A DNA stretch of 37,858 nucleotides, from assembly GCA_020052445.1 (NCBI GenBank), contig JAGVPA010000025.1, positions 1 through 37,858 on the forward strand, written 5' to 3'. The notes below the pieces were generated by a model. That model was not told where the DNA came from. It did no database searches and saw only the letters and a list, made by a program, of their open reading frames with translations. This document shows, in pieces, positions 14,900-22,599 of this stretch. The first letter of the stretch is position 1. Each line of letters opens with the position of its first letter. This stretch comes from a bacterium. Its GTDB lineage: Bacteria > Patescibacteriota > Patescibacteriia > UBA9934 > GWF2-40-263. Position numbers and translations under genes: made by a program.

Positions 14900-17212
14900 T
14901 CAGTCGCAGTTGGCCATCACTATGGCCTCACAACCATCCACCACACCCGATGTTTTGTGATAAACCTCGGGGGCAAGATCGCATTCAACGCCATTCGAGG
15001 CCAGGTAGACGACTTCGTGCGAACCGATTAGGGCATCGCCAGACTCGTAGGACGATGTGGACTCACAGCTCCAGTCGTCGTGACCATAACTGCTCGCGGT
15101 GACGTTGTAGCGAACTGCGAAACCGTTCGGCACCATGAACGAGAAGCTGATGGTGTCATCATCTTCCGTACTGAAGGTTGTACTGAACCAACCGGCGAAC
15201 GCTTGGTCGCTGGCGGCATATTCGTACAGAGCTTCAAGAGAATCGGAGGGGTAACCGAGATCGGTTTCCCAAGTAACGGTCATGATGCCCCAGTCGGAAG
15301 CTTCAGGGGTCTCAGGGGCTTCAGGGGCATCGGTATCGGCATCGGAGTCTGAATCAGCGTCTGCGTCGGCATCGCTGTCGGCGTCCGCATCAGAATCAGT
15401 GTCCGTATCGGTGTCAGAGTCAGAATCAGCATCGACATCGGAATCGGTATCGAGGTTGGTGCCGGTGTCGATGATTTCTTCGGCGGTGTCACAGTAGGTC
15501 ACGGCGGGATCACTCATATCACAATCCTCACCGTTCACCACCCCGTCACCATCGATGTCCGTATCGCACGAATCCCCTACCCCATCGCGATCGATATCGG
15601 TCTGGTCGGAATTGTCGTGATACAAACAGTTGTCATAAGCATCCATCACGCCATCACCATCGGTATCGGTTTCGTCGGCCGGACACAGATCATCAGAACC
15701 CGAACAATCCTCGTCGACACCATTGCCACAGATTTCCGTGGCGCCGGGATAGACGTAAGGATTGTAATCCCAACAATCGTCGCCGCCGGAGTATTCGGAA
15801 CAGTGACCATCCAGGTCGCTGTCGACACAGGGAATTTCTTCACCCGTGTCGCCAAAATCATCATCATCCTCGTTACCACCCAAGTCACCCGGATCCGACA
15901 AGTCAAAACCGCCGCCGCACTCGATGATGATGTCCTGGGTCAGACACCAAAGTCCAACCGAACAGTCGCCGACATTGCCCTGTACTTCCTTCACCGTACC
16001 GTCGGGGACGACGATGATGTTGTGGTCATAGAAGCCGAGCATGAGGTAGGTGTTCCAGTCAACGACCGGCGCAGCCACGCCTTCTGTGATGACGTAAACA
16101 TCCGAACGGGTCTCTTCCTTGACGACCGAGCCGTCACGGAAGTGAGCGTAACCGGAATGCTCGGGCCATTTTTCAAGGTCGTAACCGGAATCGCTTGGCA
16201 GATTGACACTCGAGTAGTTGAGCCCCCATGATTCGAGAACTTCTTCCCAAGCAAAATTATTCACCATCTGACGAAAACGATTCTGGTCGGAATCCGGGCC
16301 CACGATCAGCCAGAGCAAACCAAATTCATCGTAGGTCGCATCGACCAAACCTGCTGCGGTAATCTCCTCCCCATCACCGAGGCAAGTCAGCTCTTCGTCC
16401 GAGACAAGAGCGACGTTTTCGAAGTCATAGCCGAGACTCCAAAAAACTTCTTCGTTCAGGATCCAGCGAGCCACACCTTTCTCGATCAGAAAGACTTCCG
16501 GACTTGAAGGAACTTTGACGAGGGTGCCGTTGGGATGCCACCTGGCGACCGGCAAATCCGACAAGTACCAGTGGCCATCCACCGGATCACCCGCGTCCTT
16601 GATGCCACAGATGAACGAATCGCCCGATTCATTCTCGAGCTCTTCTTCGGCCGTGGCATCGGCGGCTCGAAAATAGGTTTCGACCGAGGTGCCATATTGC
16701 GCCTGCTGCCCAGCATCACCTTCATGGTGACCAAGATGAACATGGTCGCCGGTGCAGTAACCGGTACAGCCCTCGTAACCGAGAAGCTGGCCGGCCGCCA
16801 CCTCGTCACCATCCGAAACGAAAATCTCGGACATATGAGCGATGACGACGTAGGTGCCGTCGCCAAGTTCGATGTTCACGTGGTAGCCGAAGTTGGTACT
16901 GGCCGATTCCAGGTGTACACGAGCGATACCGGCGATCGGAGCGAAAAGTTCTTCATCCCCGGAGTTACTGGTGTCGAAGTCGAGATCGTGGCGGGTGGAG
17001 TTGCCAGTGTGACTGAAAGCACCGCCGGCTCCCTGCACGCACAGGCGATCCTCGTCATCCGCAAAGGGGAGCTGGATAACCAACTCGCCACCACCCATGT
17101 TGTCGTGGTCAGAACCGGCTGTGTCGCCGCCGAAAGGCATCGTGGGAATGTTCAGAGCACAGGCCGACAGAAGCAGGAACAGAAAAACCAGAAAAACGAA
17201 GTAGGAACGCAT
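14900..17212 (-). CDS. modular lipoprotein: M23 peptidase, two propeller-like motifs, MopE and TSP3 repeats
   Basis: This is a 770-residue predicted lipoprotein (lipobox LLLSAC, Cys18). An M23/LytM-type domain spans about 45-185, with candidate Zn ligands H75/D79, H126 and HVH 157-159, suggesting cell-wall endopeptidase activity. Two copies of a surface-protein motif follow: VKVPSSPEVFLIEKGVARWI at 232-251 and a diverged VYVITEGVAAPV. Then come a MopE-type metal-binding repeat (about 462-510, ATEICGNGVDEDCSG), thrombospondin type 3 Ca-binding repeats (514-575), an Asp/Ser/Ala/Thr linker (588-630) and a unique 130-residue C-terminal domain. The start at 17212 has SD AAGGTGAGG; the frame continues upstream to 17296 but lacks a start signal. 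GC-rich and monocistronic. Confidence 0.85.
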   Translation of the reverse strand: MRSYFVFLVFLFLLLSACALNIPTMPFGGDTAGSDHDNMGGGELVIQLPFADDEDRLCVQGAGGAFSHTGNSTRHDLDFDTSNSGDEELFAPIAGIARVHLESASTNFGYHVNIELGDGTYVVIAHMSEIFVSDGDEVAAGQLLGYEGCTGYCTGDHVHLGHHEGDAGQQAQYGTSVETYFRAADATAEEELENESGDSFICGIKDAGDPVDGHWYLSDLPVARWHPNGTLVKVPSSPEVFLIEKGVARWILNEEVFWSLGYDFENVALVSDEELTCLGDGEEITAAGLVDATYDEFGLLWLIVGPDSDQNRFRQMVNNFAWEEVLESWGLNYSSVNLPSDSGYDLEKWPEHSGYAHFRDGSVVKEETRSDVYVITEGVAAPVVDWNTYLMLGFYDHNIIVVPDGTVKEVQGNVGDCSVGLWCLTQDIIIECGGGFDLSDPGDLGGNEDDDDFGDTGEEIPCVDSDLDGHCSEYSGGDDCWDYNPYVYPGATEICGNGVDEDCSGSDDLCPADETDTDGDGVMDAYDNCLYHDNSDQTDIDRDGVGDSCDTDIDGDGVVNGEDCDMSDPAVTYCDTAEEIIDTGTNLDTDSDVDADSDSDTDTDTDSDADADSDADADADSDSDADTDAPEAPETPEASDWGIMTVTWETDLGYPSDSLEALYEYAASDQAFAGWFSTTFSTEDDDTISFSFMVPNGFAVRYNVTASSYGHDDWSCESTSSYESGDALIGSHEVVYLASNGVECDLAPEVYHKTSGVVDGCEAIVMANCD

Positions 17213-17620
17213 AGCCTCACCTTTAGGCAAAACCGCCTTGAGCGAGGTGACTAACGAAACTGTTAGCCGCCTCGACCGGCGCACTAGTACTTTCACGCCG
17301 ATCGAGCGCGGCCGTTCGGCCGTTTTCGCAAGTTCGTTGACTGAACAGGCGGCGCTCCCCCTTGCCCTGAATTAAAAGTCAGCAACAATTCAGGTTCCGT
17401 CACCTATTAACAAACAACTTCACTTGTTTTTTGAAGAAACTCCCCCCAACCCCATTCTGCCGAATAATCCGAACGCCCTCCGTAATCTATTCGCTGTTCG
17501 TATCGATCGGTAAGATCAGTAGCCGGGGGGTTTCTCCAAAAATTTGATAATCAGTTATCAGGTAGCAATCCCGGCAACTTTTTATCGATGGGAAAAATTT
17601 TGTTTAACCTCCATCTGCCT
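17213..17620 (-). promoter_or_regulatory. possible long structured 5' leader of the M23/MopE gene
   Basis: No good promoter is visible close to the start at 17212. The nearest TTGACA on this strand is at plus 17646-17651, with only a weak -10, which would give a leader of about 400 nt. The stretch holds hairpins: TGATAA/TTATCA near 17545, CTGAATT/AATTCAG near 17370-17395, CTAAC/GTTAG near 17255, and AGGC/GCCT near 17230 next to the SD. CACC upstream can pair with GGTG of the SD. Translational control is possible, but no known riboswitch is recognised. Confidence 0.35.
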
Positions 17621-17680
17621 CTAGCAAAACATGAAAAAGCCTCAATGTCAATGATTTATTGGCTAATTTAAGCCTAAAAA

Positions 17681-17706
17681 AGTGTCAGCCGCAGCTGACA
17701 CTTTTT
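17681..17706. terminator. orphan bidirectional terminator-like hairpin
   Basis: AGTGTCAGC (17681-17689) and GCTGACACT (17694-17702) form a perfect 9-bp stem with loop CGCA, with A5 before and T5 after. It is not immediately downstream of any gene on either strand and may insulate the divergent M23/MopE gene and serS. Confidence 0.6.
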
Positions 17707-17834
17707 AAATTGATCTTTAAAAACCCCTTAAAAATCAAAACTTTTTCTGTCAGAAAAACCTCAACGTCTGCGGTGAACAAACCTCTGGACGAAAAACAAA
17801 TTTTGGGGCATTATTTATAGGTGACATCGGTGGG

Positions 17835-17998
17835 GCGAAAGGGATTTAAGGGGCTGAAGAGAGTTTTTATCCGTCCTTTTGGATCTCGTTTCTTCCCCCA
17901 GCCCTCCCCCACCGCGGCGGTGAAGGAGGGAGAAAAAATTTTTGAATAAATAAATTCCCTTCAACCCCTTCCGCCCCCTTAAACCCCTTAACCCAAAA
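17835..17998. repeat. repeat-rich leader region upstream of serS
   Basis: GGGATTTAAGGGGCTGAAGA at 17839 and CCCCTTAAACCCCTTAACCC near 17977-17996 are inverted relatives of the TTTAAGGGGC family seen around the four-helix-bundle gene. Between them, 17890-17933 has CCCCCAGCCCTCCCCCACCG and a GCGGTGAAGGAGGGAG arm. The 704 bases 17297-18001 hold no gene I can support. Confidence 0.6.
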
Positions 17999-18001
17999 AA
18001 T

Positions 18002-19261
18002 ATGATCGACATAAAATACCTAATCCAACACACAGATGAAGTCGCTGAAAATAATCGTCGTCGTAATGTCAATATTGATTTATCTATTGTTAAGGCCTTA
18101 TCCGAAGATCGCATTCGTTCGCTCCAGACGGTCGAGGATTTACGCTGTCAGGCCAGATTGAACGCTGAAACTGTACGGACTGCCGAAGCTAAAGACCGTG
18201 AAACTTTTGTTCAAGAAGGCCGCAATTTAAAAGATCAAACCAAGGAAGCCGAAGAACACTTGGTCGATCTTGAGGTTCAGCTCGAAAACGAAGCTAAAAA
18301 ATTTCCTAACTTACTTAGACCGGATGTCAAAATCGGTAAAGATGGTGATGAAAACGAAATAGTTCGCTTGGTTGGTGAACCAAAAACTTTTACTTTTTCA
18401 GTCAAAGATCATGTTGAGATTGGTGAAAAACTTGGCATCATCGACATCGAACGGGCCAGTAAAGTTTCCGGTAGCCGTTTTGTCTATCTGAAAGGCGACG
18501 CGGTTTTATTGGAACTTGCGCTCATCAATTACGTCATCACAACTTTGGTCAAAGAAGGTTTCACCCCGGTTATTCCGCCACACATTATTTCCACTCAAGC
18601 CATGACCGCTATGGGTTACATGGAACATGGTGGTGAGGAGGAAATTTATCATTTAAAAAACGACGACGCGGTTCTTATCGGCACTTCCGAACAATCCATT
18701 GGCCCAATGCATATGGATGAAATTCTGCCTTTGGCCAGCCTGCCTCTTCGCTACGTCGGTTTCTCCCCCTGCTACCGCCGCGAAGCCGGCAGTCACGGCC
18801 GTGATGTTCGGGGTATTTTGCGCATGCACCAATTTGATAAATTAGAAATGTTCTCATATACCGAACCGGGAAAATCTGATATTGAACATGAATTTTTGCT
18901 TTCCATGGAAGAAAAATTAATGAAAGGTTTAAATCTGCCCTATCGAGTTATGCGACTCTGCTCCGGAGACACCGGTCGTCCGTCAGCTCGAACTTACGAC
19001 ATCGAAACCTGGATTCCTTCACAAAATCAATATCGCGAAACTCACTCCACTTCCAACACCACTGATTATCAAACCCGCCGCCTAAAAATTCGTTACAAAA
19101 AAGCTGACGGTAAAAACGAACTTGTTCATGCCCTAAACGGCACAGCTTTCGCCATCGGCCGAATCATGATCGCCATTCTCGAAAACTATCAACAAGAAGA
19201 TGGCTCGGTTGTGGTACCGGAGATTTTACGGCCGTGGGTTGGGAAGGATTTATTGGGTTAA
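18002..19261 (+). CDS. serS: seryl-tRNA synthetase
   Basis: This 419-residue class IIa aminoacyl-tRNA synthetase charges tRNA-Ser. The N-terminal coiled-coil arm that grips the long variable arm spans about 25-100. The catalytic core has motif 2 RYVGFSPCYRREAGSHGRDV (about 249-268) and motif 3 NGTAFAIGRIMIAILENYQ (about 377-395), with TXE-type GTSEQS near 225. Length is typical. The start ATG follows an A-run with no SD. It is a single gene with repeats on both sides. The two tRNA-Ser genes lie at the left end of the window. Confidence 0.97.
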   Translation: MIDIKYLIQHTDEVAENNRRRNVNIDLSIVKALSEDRIRSLQTVEDLRCQARLNAETVRTAEAKDRETFVQEGRNLKDQTKEAEEHLVDLEVQLENEAKKFPNLLRPDVKIGKDGDENEIVRLVGEPKTFTFSVKDHVEIGEKLGIIDIERASKVSGSRFVYLKGDAVLLELALINYVITTLVKEGFTPVIPPHIISTQAMTAMGYMEHGGEEEIYHLKNDDAVLIGTSEQSIGPMHMDEILPLASLPLRYVGFSPCYRREAGSHGRDVRGILRMHQFDKLEMFSYTEPGKSDIEHEFLLSMEEKLMKGLNLPYRVMRLCSGDTGRPSARTYDIETWIPSQNQYRETHSTSNTTDYQTRRLKIRYKKADGKNELVHALNGTAFAIGRIMIAILENYQQEDGSVVVPEILRPWVGKDLLG

Positions 19262-19292
19262 CGGCTGGAGTGGGGCGTTTTAGGGCACTAAT

Positions 19293-19794
19293 GGGCATTA
19301 AAGGGCTTTAGGGGCATGGAATATTTATGTCAGAAAAAAGATTTGATGAACTTTGGGATTGGCAGGAAGCCGAGGATTTGGCGCAAGAGATTTATAGGGT
19401 GGTCAATAAATTTCCATCAGAAGAAAAATATAATTTGATTTCTCAACTTAGGTCAGCCGCTGTTTCAGTTTTCTCTAATATCGCCGAAGGCTGTGGCCGA
19501 GGAACAGATAAAGATTATGTTCGTTTTTTAATTAATGCCCGTGGTTCAACTCAAGAAATTCTTGCTCAATTGCATTTTGCCGAAACAATGAATTATATTT
19601 CTGAAGAAGAATATAAAATGTTTTATCAAAGATACAACAAACTAGCTGCCGCCATAAACAACCATATTAATTTTTTAAGATCAAAAAAGAAGTAGAGGGG
19701 TGGTTGTTGGGGCTTTAAGGCATTGAAGGGTGTTAAGACAAAGAAAATATTTCTTACGCAAAACCCTCCATGCCCCTAAAGCCCTTTAACGCCC
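19293..19794. repeat. 28-bp inverted repeats bracketing the four-helix-bundle gene
   Basis: The arm at 19293-19320 and the arm at 19767-19794 are inverted copies, matching at 27 of 28 positions; both contain TTAAAGGGCTTTAGGGGC when read outward to inward. Further GGGGCGTT blocks outside each arm (19272-19279 and near 19800) extend the symmetry. The enclosed gene is 19327-19695. Weaker relatives occur upstream of serS. Confidence 0.75.
19327..19695 (+). CDS. four-helix-bundle protein (S23 / intervening-sequence protein family)
   Basis: The 122-residue protein matches the S23-type four-helix-bundle family: WQEAEDLAQEIYRVVNKFP, the hallmark QLRSAAVSVFSNIAEGCGRG, and a final helix YNKLAAAINNHINFLRSK. 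Members were first found in 23S rRNA intervening sequences and also include DGR accessory proteins. No reverse transcriptase or rRNA is present here, so the role is unknown. The protein probably forms a pentameric basic bundle that binds nucleic acid. The gene lies inside a 28-bp inverted repeat and looks like a mobile or recently inserted cassette. No SD is visible. Confidence 0.9.
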   Translation: MSEKRFDELWDWQEAEDLAQEIYRVVNKFPSEEKYNLISQLRSAAVSVFSNIAEGCGRGTDKDYVRFLINARGSTQEILAQLHFAETMNYISEEEYKMFYQRYNKLAAAINNHINFLRSKKK

Positions 19795-19834
19795 CACAAC
19801 GCCCCAAAACCGATAAACACCCCCCCCAACCAAT

Positions 19835-20995
19835 ATGCCCTCCCTCGATCTCCTTAAACAACTTGTCGAAATTGCCAGCGATAAAAAAGCCGTGTCTTCT
19901 GGCGGCCAAGTGGAATATGGCGTGGCTTGTTGGCTGCGTGATTATGTGCAAAAAAATCTACGCGGTTTTGTGGTCGAAGAACAGAAAATTGAAGAAGGTC
20001 GCATGAATCTTTTTGTTCACGATAACAAACCAACTTCCTTGCTCTTTCTTTGTCACATGGATACCGTGGAAGCTGGCAGCGGTTGGACAACATCAGCCAG
20101 TGGCGAACAAAAAGGTTTGCGTTTTTACGGTCGCGGCAGTGCTGATATGAAATGCGGCGCAGTGGCGATTCTGGCCGCTTTGCACCAAGCTCAAGAAATT
20201 AAAAAAACTGGTATAGCCGTACTTTTTTATGCTGATGAAGAATACGATTCCGTCGGTATAAAAAAATTCGTAGCTGAATACGAAAAAAAACTTTCACCGA
20301 AGTTAATAGTTTGCATGGAACCGACTAACGGCAAACTTCGCCGCGGTTGTCGTGGTATCGTGGAACTCCGTTATATTTTGCGTGGTAAGACCGGACACGC
20401 CGCCAGGGCTAGCAGTGGCATTAATGCTTTTGATGGTTTGAATCAAGGTATAAATTCTTTAAATGAATTACTCAAAACTATTGGAGATCCCTACCTCGGC
20501 CACCCAACTCTCAACGTGGCCACTGTACGTTGCGGTGCCATCCAACAAAAACGCCCTGATGATTTCATTGTTTTTGGCAGTGCTGGCAATATAATTCCCG
20601 ATTATTGCGAAGTGGTTTTGGAAGTTCGCACGGTGCCCGGTTTGGATAGTGAAAAAATTAAAAAAGTTTTTCATGAAGGTTTAAAGAAAACCGGCGTGGT
20701 TGTCGAAACCGTGGAAACTCGACTCGAACTCGGTTCGTTTGCCACGCCAAACGAACAGCTAAAACTTGTCGAAGATATTTTTTACGAAGTTGTAGGTGGC
20801 GATATGTATCAAGACATTGAACAAGGCGGCTATTCCGATGTCCAAATGTTAGCCTCGCTCTGGCAAACCCCAACCGTCATCTGGGGTGCCAAAGGCGACA
20901 ACATCCACGGCGCCGATGAATATGTAGATGTCAGCAGTTTTGAAAAACTGGAAACCTGTTTGAAAAAGTTGGTGGATAGGTGGGAAGAAAGTTAA
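19835..20995 (+). CDS. M20 family metallopeptidase (ArgE/DapE/CPG2-like)
   Basis: This 386-residue cytosolic dizinc hydrolase is probably an aminoacylase or peptidase. Metal and catalytic residues are visible: HMD at 74-76, D104 in GRGSADMKCG, the EE pair at 135-136, E162 and a late HGADEY histidine. The dimerisation insert starts near GKTGHAAR (185-191). Substrate cannot be told: ArgE, DapE and carboxypeptidase G2 share this layout. The start ATG at 19835 has no SD and follows a C-rich tract. A 13-bp-stem terminator follows at 21064. Confidence 0.92.
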   Translation: MPSLDLLKQLVEIASDKKAVSSGGQVEYGVACWLRDYVQKNLRGFVVEEQKIEEGRMNLFVHDNKPTSLLFLCHMDTVEAGSGWTTSASGEQKGLRFYGRGSADMKCGAVAILAALHQAQEIKKTGIAVLFYADEEYDSVGIKKFVAEYEKKLSPKLIVCMEPTNGKLRRGCRGIVELRYILRGKTGHAARASSGINAFDGLNQGINSLNELLKTIGDPYLGHPTLNVATVRCGAIQQKRPDDFIVFGSAGNIIPDYCEVVLEVRTVPGLDSEKIKKVFHEGLKKTGVVVETVETRLELGSFATPNEQLKLVEDIFYEVVGGDMYQDIEQGGYSDVQMLASLWQTPTVIWGAKGDNIHGADEYVDVSSFEKLETCLKKLVDRWEES

Positions 20996-20999
20996 TTCC

Positions 21000-21043
21000 C
21001 CCACCCCAACCCTCCCCCGTCGTGGCGACGATGGAGGGAGAAT
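21000..21043. repeat. CCCTCCC-hairpin repeat after the M20 gene
   Basis: CCCACCCCAACCCTCCCCC is followed by a GTCGTGGCGAC hairpin and GGAGGGAG. It pairs in inverse with the copy at 21117-21152, with the M20 terminator between the two. The family also occurs at 17890, 23643, 24100 and 36632. Confidence 0.65.
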
Positions 21044-21063
21044 TATTTGGAGTTAAAATAAAA

Positions 21064-21098
21064 AACAATCGACAGAAGAAATCTGTTGATTGTTTTTT
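21064..21098 (+). terminator. intrinsic terminator of the M20 peptidase gene
   Basis: A 13-bp stem (AACAATCGACAGA at 21064-21076 with TCTGTTGATTGTT at 21082-21094, one G-U) is followed by a T6 run. Confidence 0.88.
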
Positions 21099-21116
21099 AA
21101 TTCCATTCCGAGTACT

Positions 21117-21152
21117 TCTCCCTCTCGGCGGGAGAGGGCTTGGGTGAGGGGA
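21117..21152. repeat. CCCTCTC-hairpin repeat upstream of the M29-like gene
   Basis: CTCCCTCTCGGCGGGAGAGG is followed by GCTTGGGTGAGGGG. This is an inverted-orientation member of the same family as 21000-21043. Confidence 0.65.
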
Positions 21153-21161
21153 ACTAACACC

Positions 21162-21232
21162 TTGACCCCAAACCAAAAAAGTGATGAACTTTAGCCGGGA
21201 ATCCAACGTCACCGCTCGGTCGACGTTTCCCA
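21162..21232 (+). promoter_or_regulatory. possible promoter and structured leader of the M29-like gene
   Basis: TTGACC (21162-21167), 17 nt, and TGATGAACT with an extended TG make a weak promoter. The following RNA would hold a strong hairpin GGGAA..ACGTC/GACGT..TTCCC (21198-21232). Just before the SD lies a second one, AGGTC/GACCT near 21340-21356. Confidence 0.4.
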
Positions 21233-21367
21233 AAACCCCCTCAAAATTCCGCGTATCCACCCAAGGAGACGAAGAAAAGAATGCATCAGCGTTCAACCCC
21301 TTTTCGTCCGCGCGGGGTTTTCTAGTCGCGGGCAACCTTAGGTCAATCGACCTTACAGGAGCCAGAA

Positions 21368-22546
21368 ATGGCCACCCGCGTACTTTCAAAAGAAGCTTTG
21401 GTTAGCTTCGTGATGACTGTCTTCGGTCCCAATTCAAACGATCACAACCTGGCCATCCTCGTCGACCTGCCGACAGGAGAAACTGCAGACAATCCAGACT
21501 GGCAATGGCGACGAGCCTTTGCTCTGGACTGCTGGCGCAAGCTCAACCGGTCTCTGGTCGAGCTTGGCCTCATGGCCGTCAGTCTCTTCTTCTACCCGGC
21601 CACCGGTTCTGACGGCGCCGACCTGCCCAAAAACCTCTGGAGGCATGATTCGGGCGATAGAGTGCCACACCACGCCGGCGAAATTCTGATGAGTGGAGAA
21701 ACACCGCTCGATCAGGTGTTCAAGGGTCACCAGATCCTCTGGGCACTCACAGAATTCTCAACCACCCAGCCGTTCAAGCAAGCCATCTCGGAAGGCAACA
21801 CCTTCCGCGCCGGCACTTCGCCCGGTCTGGCACCAGCCGCTCTGTCAGTTCTGCTTCTCGATCCTAGAGAAACCACTCGCCGAGTGGAAATTCTCACTCA
21901 GCTCCTACAGGAATCCGTGGCCGCAGACATCGTCTTTGAAGTTGATGGACGGCTTCACCAACTTCATCTTGATAAAGATAGACAGTGCCAGGCCCACGCT
22001 TCAACCGGCCTGCTTCACAATCCAGGTGATGTTGGTAACATCCCCTCGGCCGAAGCCTACTCCGCGCTTCGCGGCAACCCGCGAGGCCGTAGCAAGACCA
22101 GAGGTGTTCTACCAATCCAGATCGGCAACACTGTGGTGCTGTGCCAAGTACAGAACAATCGAGTAGTTAGCGTCATTACCAAAGACAAGGTATCGAAAAA
22201 ATTCTGGCGACGCATCAGAAACGATCCGGCTCGTGGCAACATTGCCGAGCTTGGCTTCGGTGTCTGGCGCGCCGTCTTGAAAAAGCCGATCGACCCCAAA
22301 CTGTTCAGGAACGACCTGACGGCCGAAAAGCTCGGCCTTCACATCGCTCTCGGACGAGACGATGGATTTGGCGGTTGTGTTGGACCAGCCGCTTTCACAA
22401 GCGGTGTGTCCGAGCACATCGACCACATTTACATCTCGGAATGCCAACCCGATGTTCGTATGGCGAGTGTGGATCTGGTGATGACCGACGGTTCAACCGT
22501 CAGAATCATCACTGATGATGAGTACGTCGTCAGCCTGTTCTCATAG
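21368..22546 (+). CDS. M29-like aminopeptidase homologue
   Basis: The C-terminal half of this 392-residue protein follows the thermophilic aminopeptidase (M29, AmpS/AmpT) pattern. NIPSAEAYSA gives E229, NIAELGFGV gives E294, LHIALG gives H325, and EHIDHIYIS gives H350 and D352. The spacing of the five metal ligands (65, 31, 25, 2) is close to that known for M29. The catalytic Tyr seven residues after the first His is Asp332 here, unless the alignment has a gap. The N-terminal half is not recognisable. The start is fixed by AGGAG 8 bases upstream. GC-rich, single gene, own terminator. It may be an active peptidase or a metal-binding relative. Confidence 0.75.
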   Translation: MATRVLSKEALVSFVMTVFGPNSNDHNLAILVDLPTGETADNPDWQWRRAFALDCWRKLNRSLVELGLMAVSLFFYPATGSDGADLPKNLWRHDSGDRVPHHAGEILMSGETPLDQVFKGHQILWALTEFSTTQPFKQAISEGNTFRAGTSPGLAPAALSVLLLDPRETTRRVEILTQLLQESVAADIVFEVDGRLHQLHLDKDRQCQAHASTGLLHNPGDVGNIPSAEAYSALRGNPRGRSKTRGVLPIQIGNTVVLCQVQNNRVVSVITKDKVSKKFWRRIRNDPARGNIAELGFGVWRAVLKKPIDPKLFRNDLTAEKLGLHIALGRDDGFGGCVGPAAFTSGVSEHIDHIYISECQPDVRMASVDLVMTDGSTVRIITDDEYVVSLFS

Positions 22547-22564
22547 TTGTCATCTCTTTACTAT

Positions 22565-22599
22565 GCCTTCTTCCCCGCTCGGAAGGAGGCAAATTTTTT
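22565..22599 (+). terminator. intrinsic terminator of the M29-like gene
   Basis: GCCTTCTTCC (22565-22574) pairs with GGAAGGAGGC (22581-22590, one mismatch), followed by T6. Confidence 0.8.

Noticed and set aside
15282-15497. Ser/Ala/Glu-rich reading frames opposite the acidic linker
   Set aside because: They are shadows of the hexanucleotide-like Asp/Ser/Ala/Thr codons of the minus-strand lipoprotein and have no start signals.
17213-17296. Upstream extension of the M23 lipoprotein frame
   Set aside because: The first 28 residues are basic and would bury the lipoprotein signal; the ATG at 17212 has a good SD.
19327-19695. Four-helix-bundle gene as a DGR accessory (Avd) gene
   Set aside because: No reverse transcriptase, template repeat or variable repeat is found in the window.
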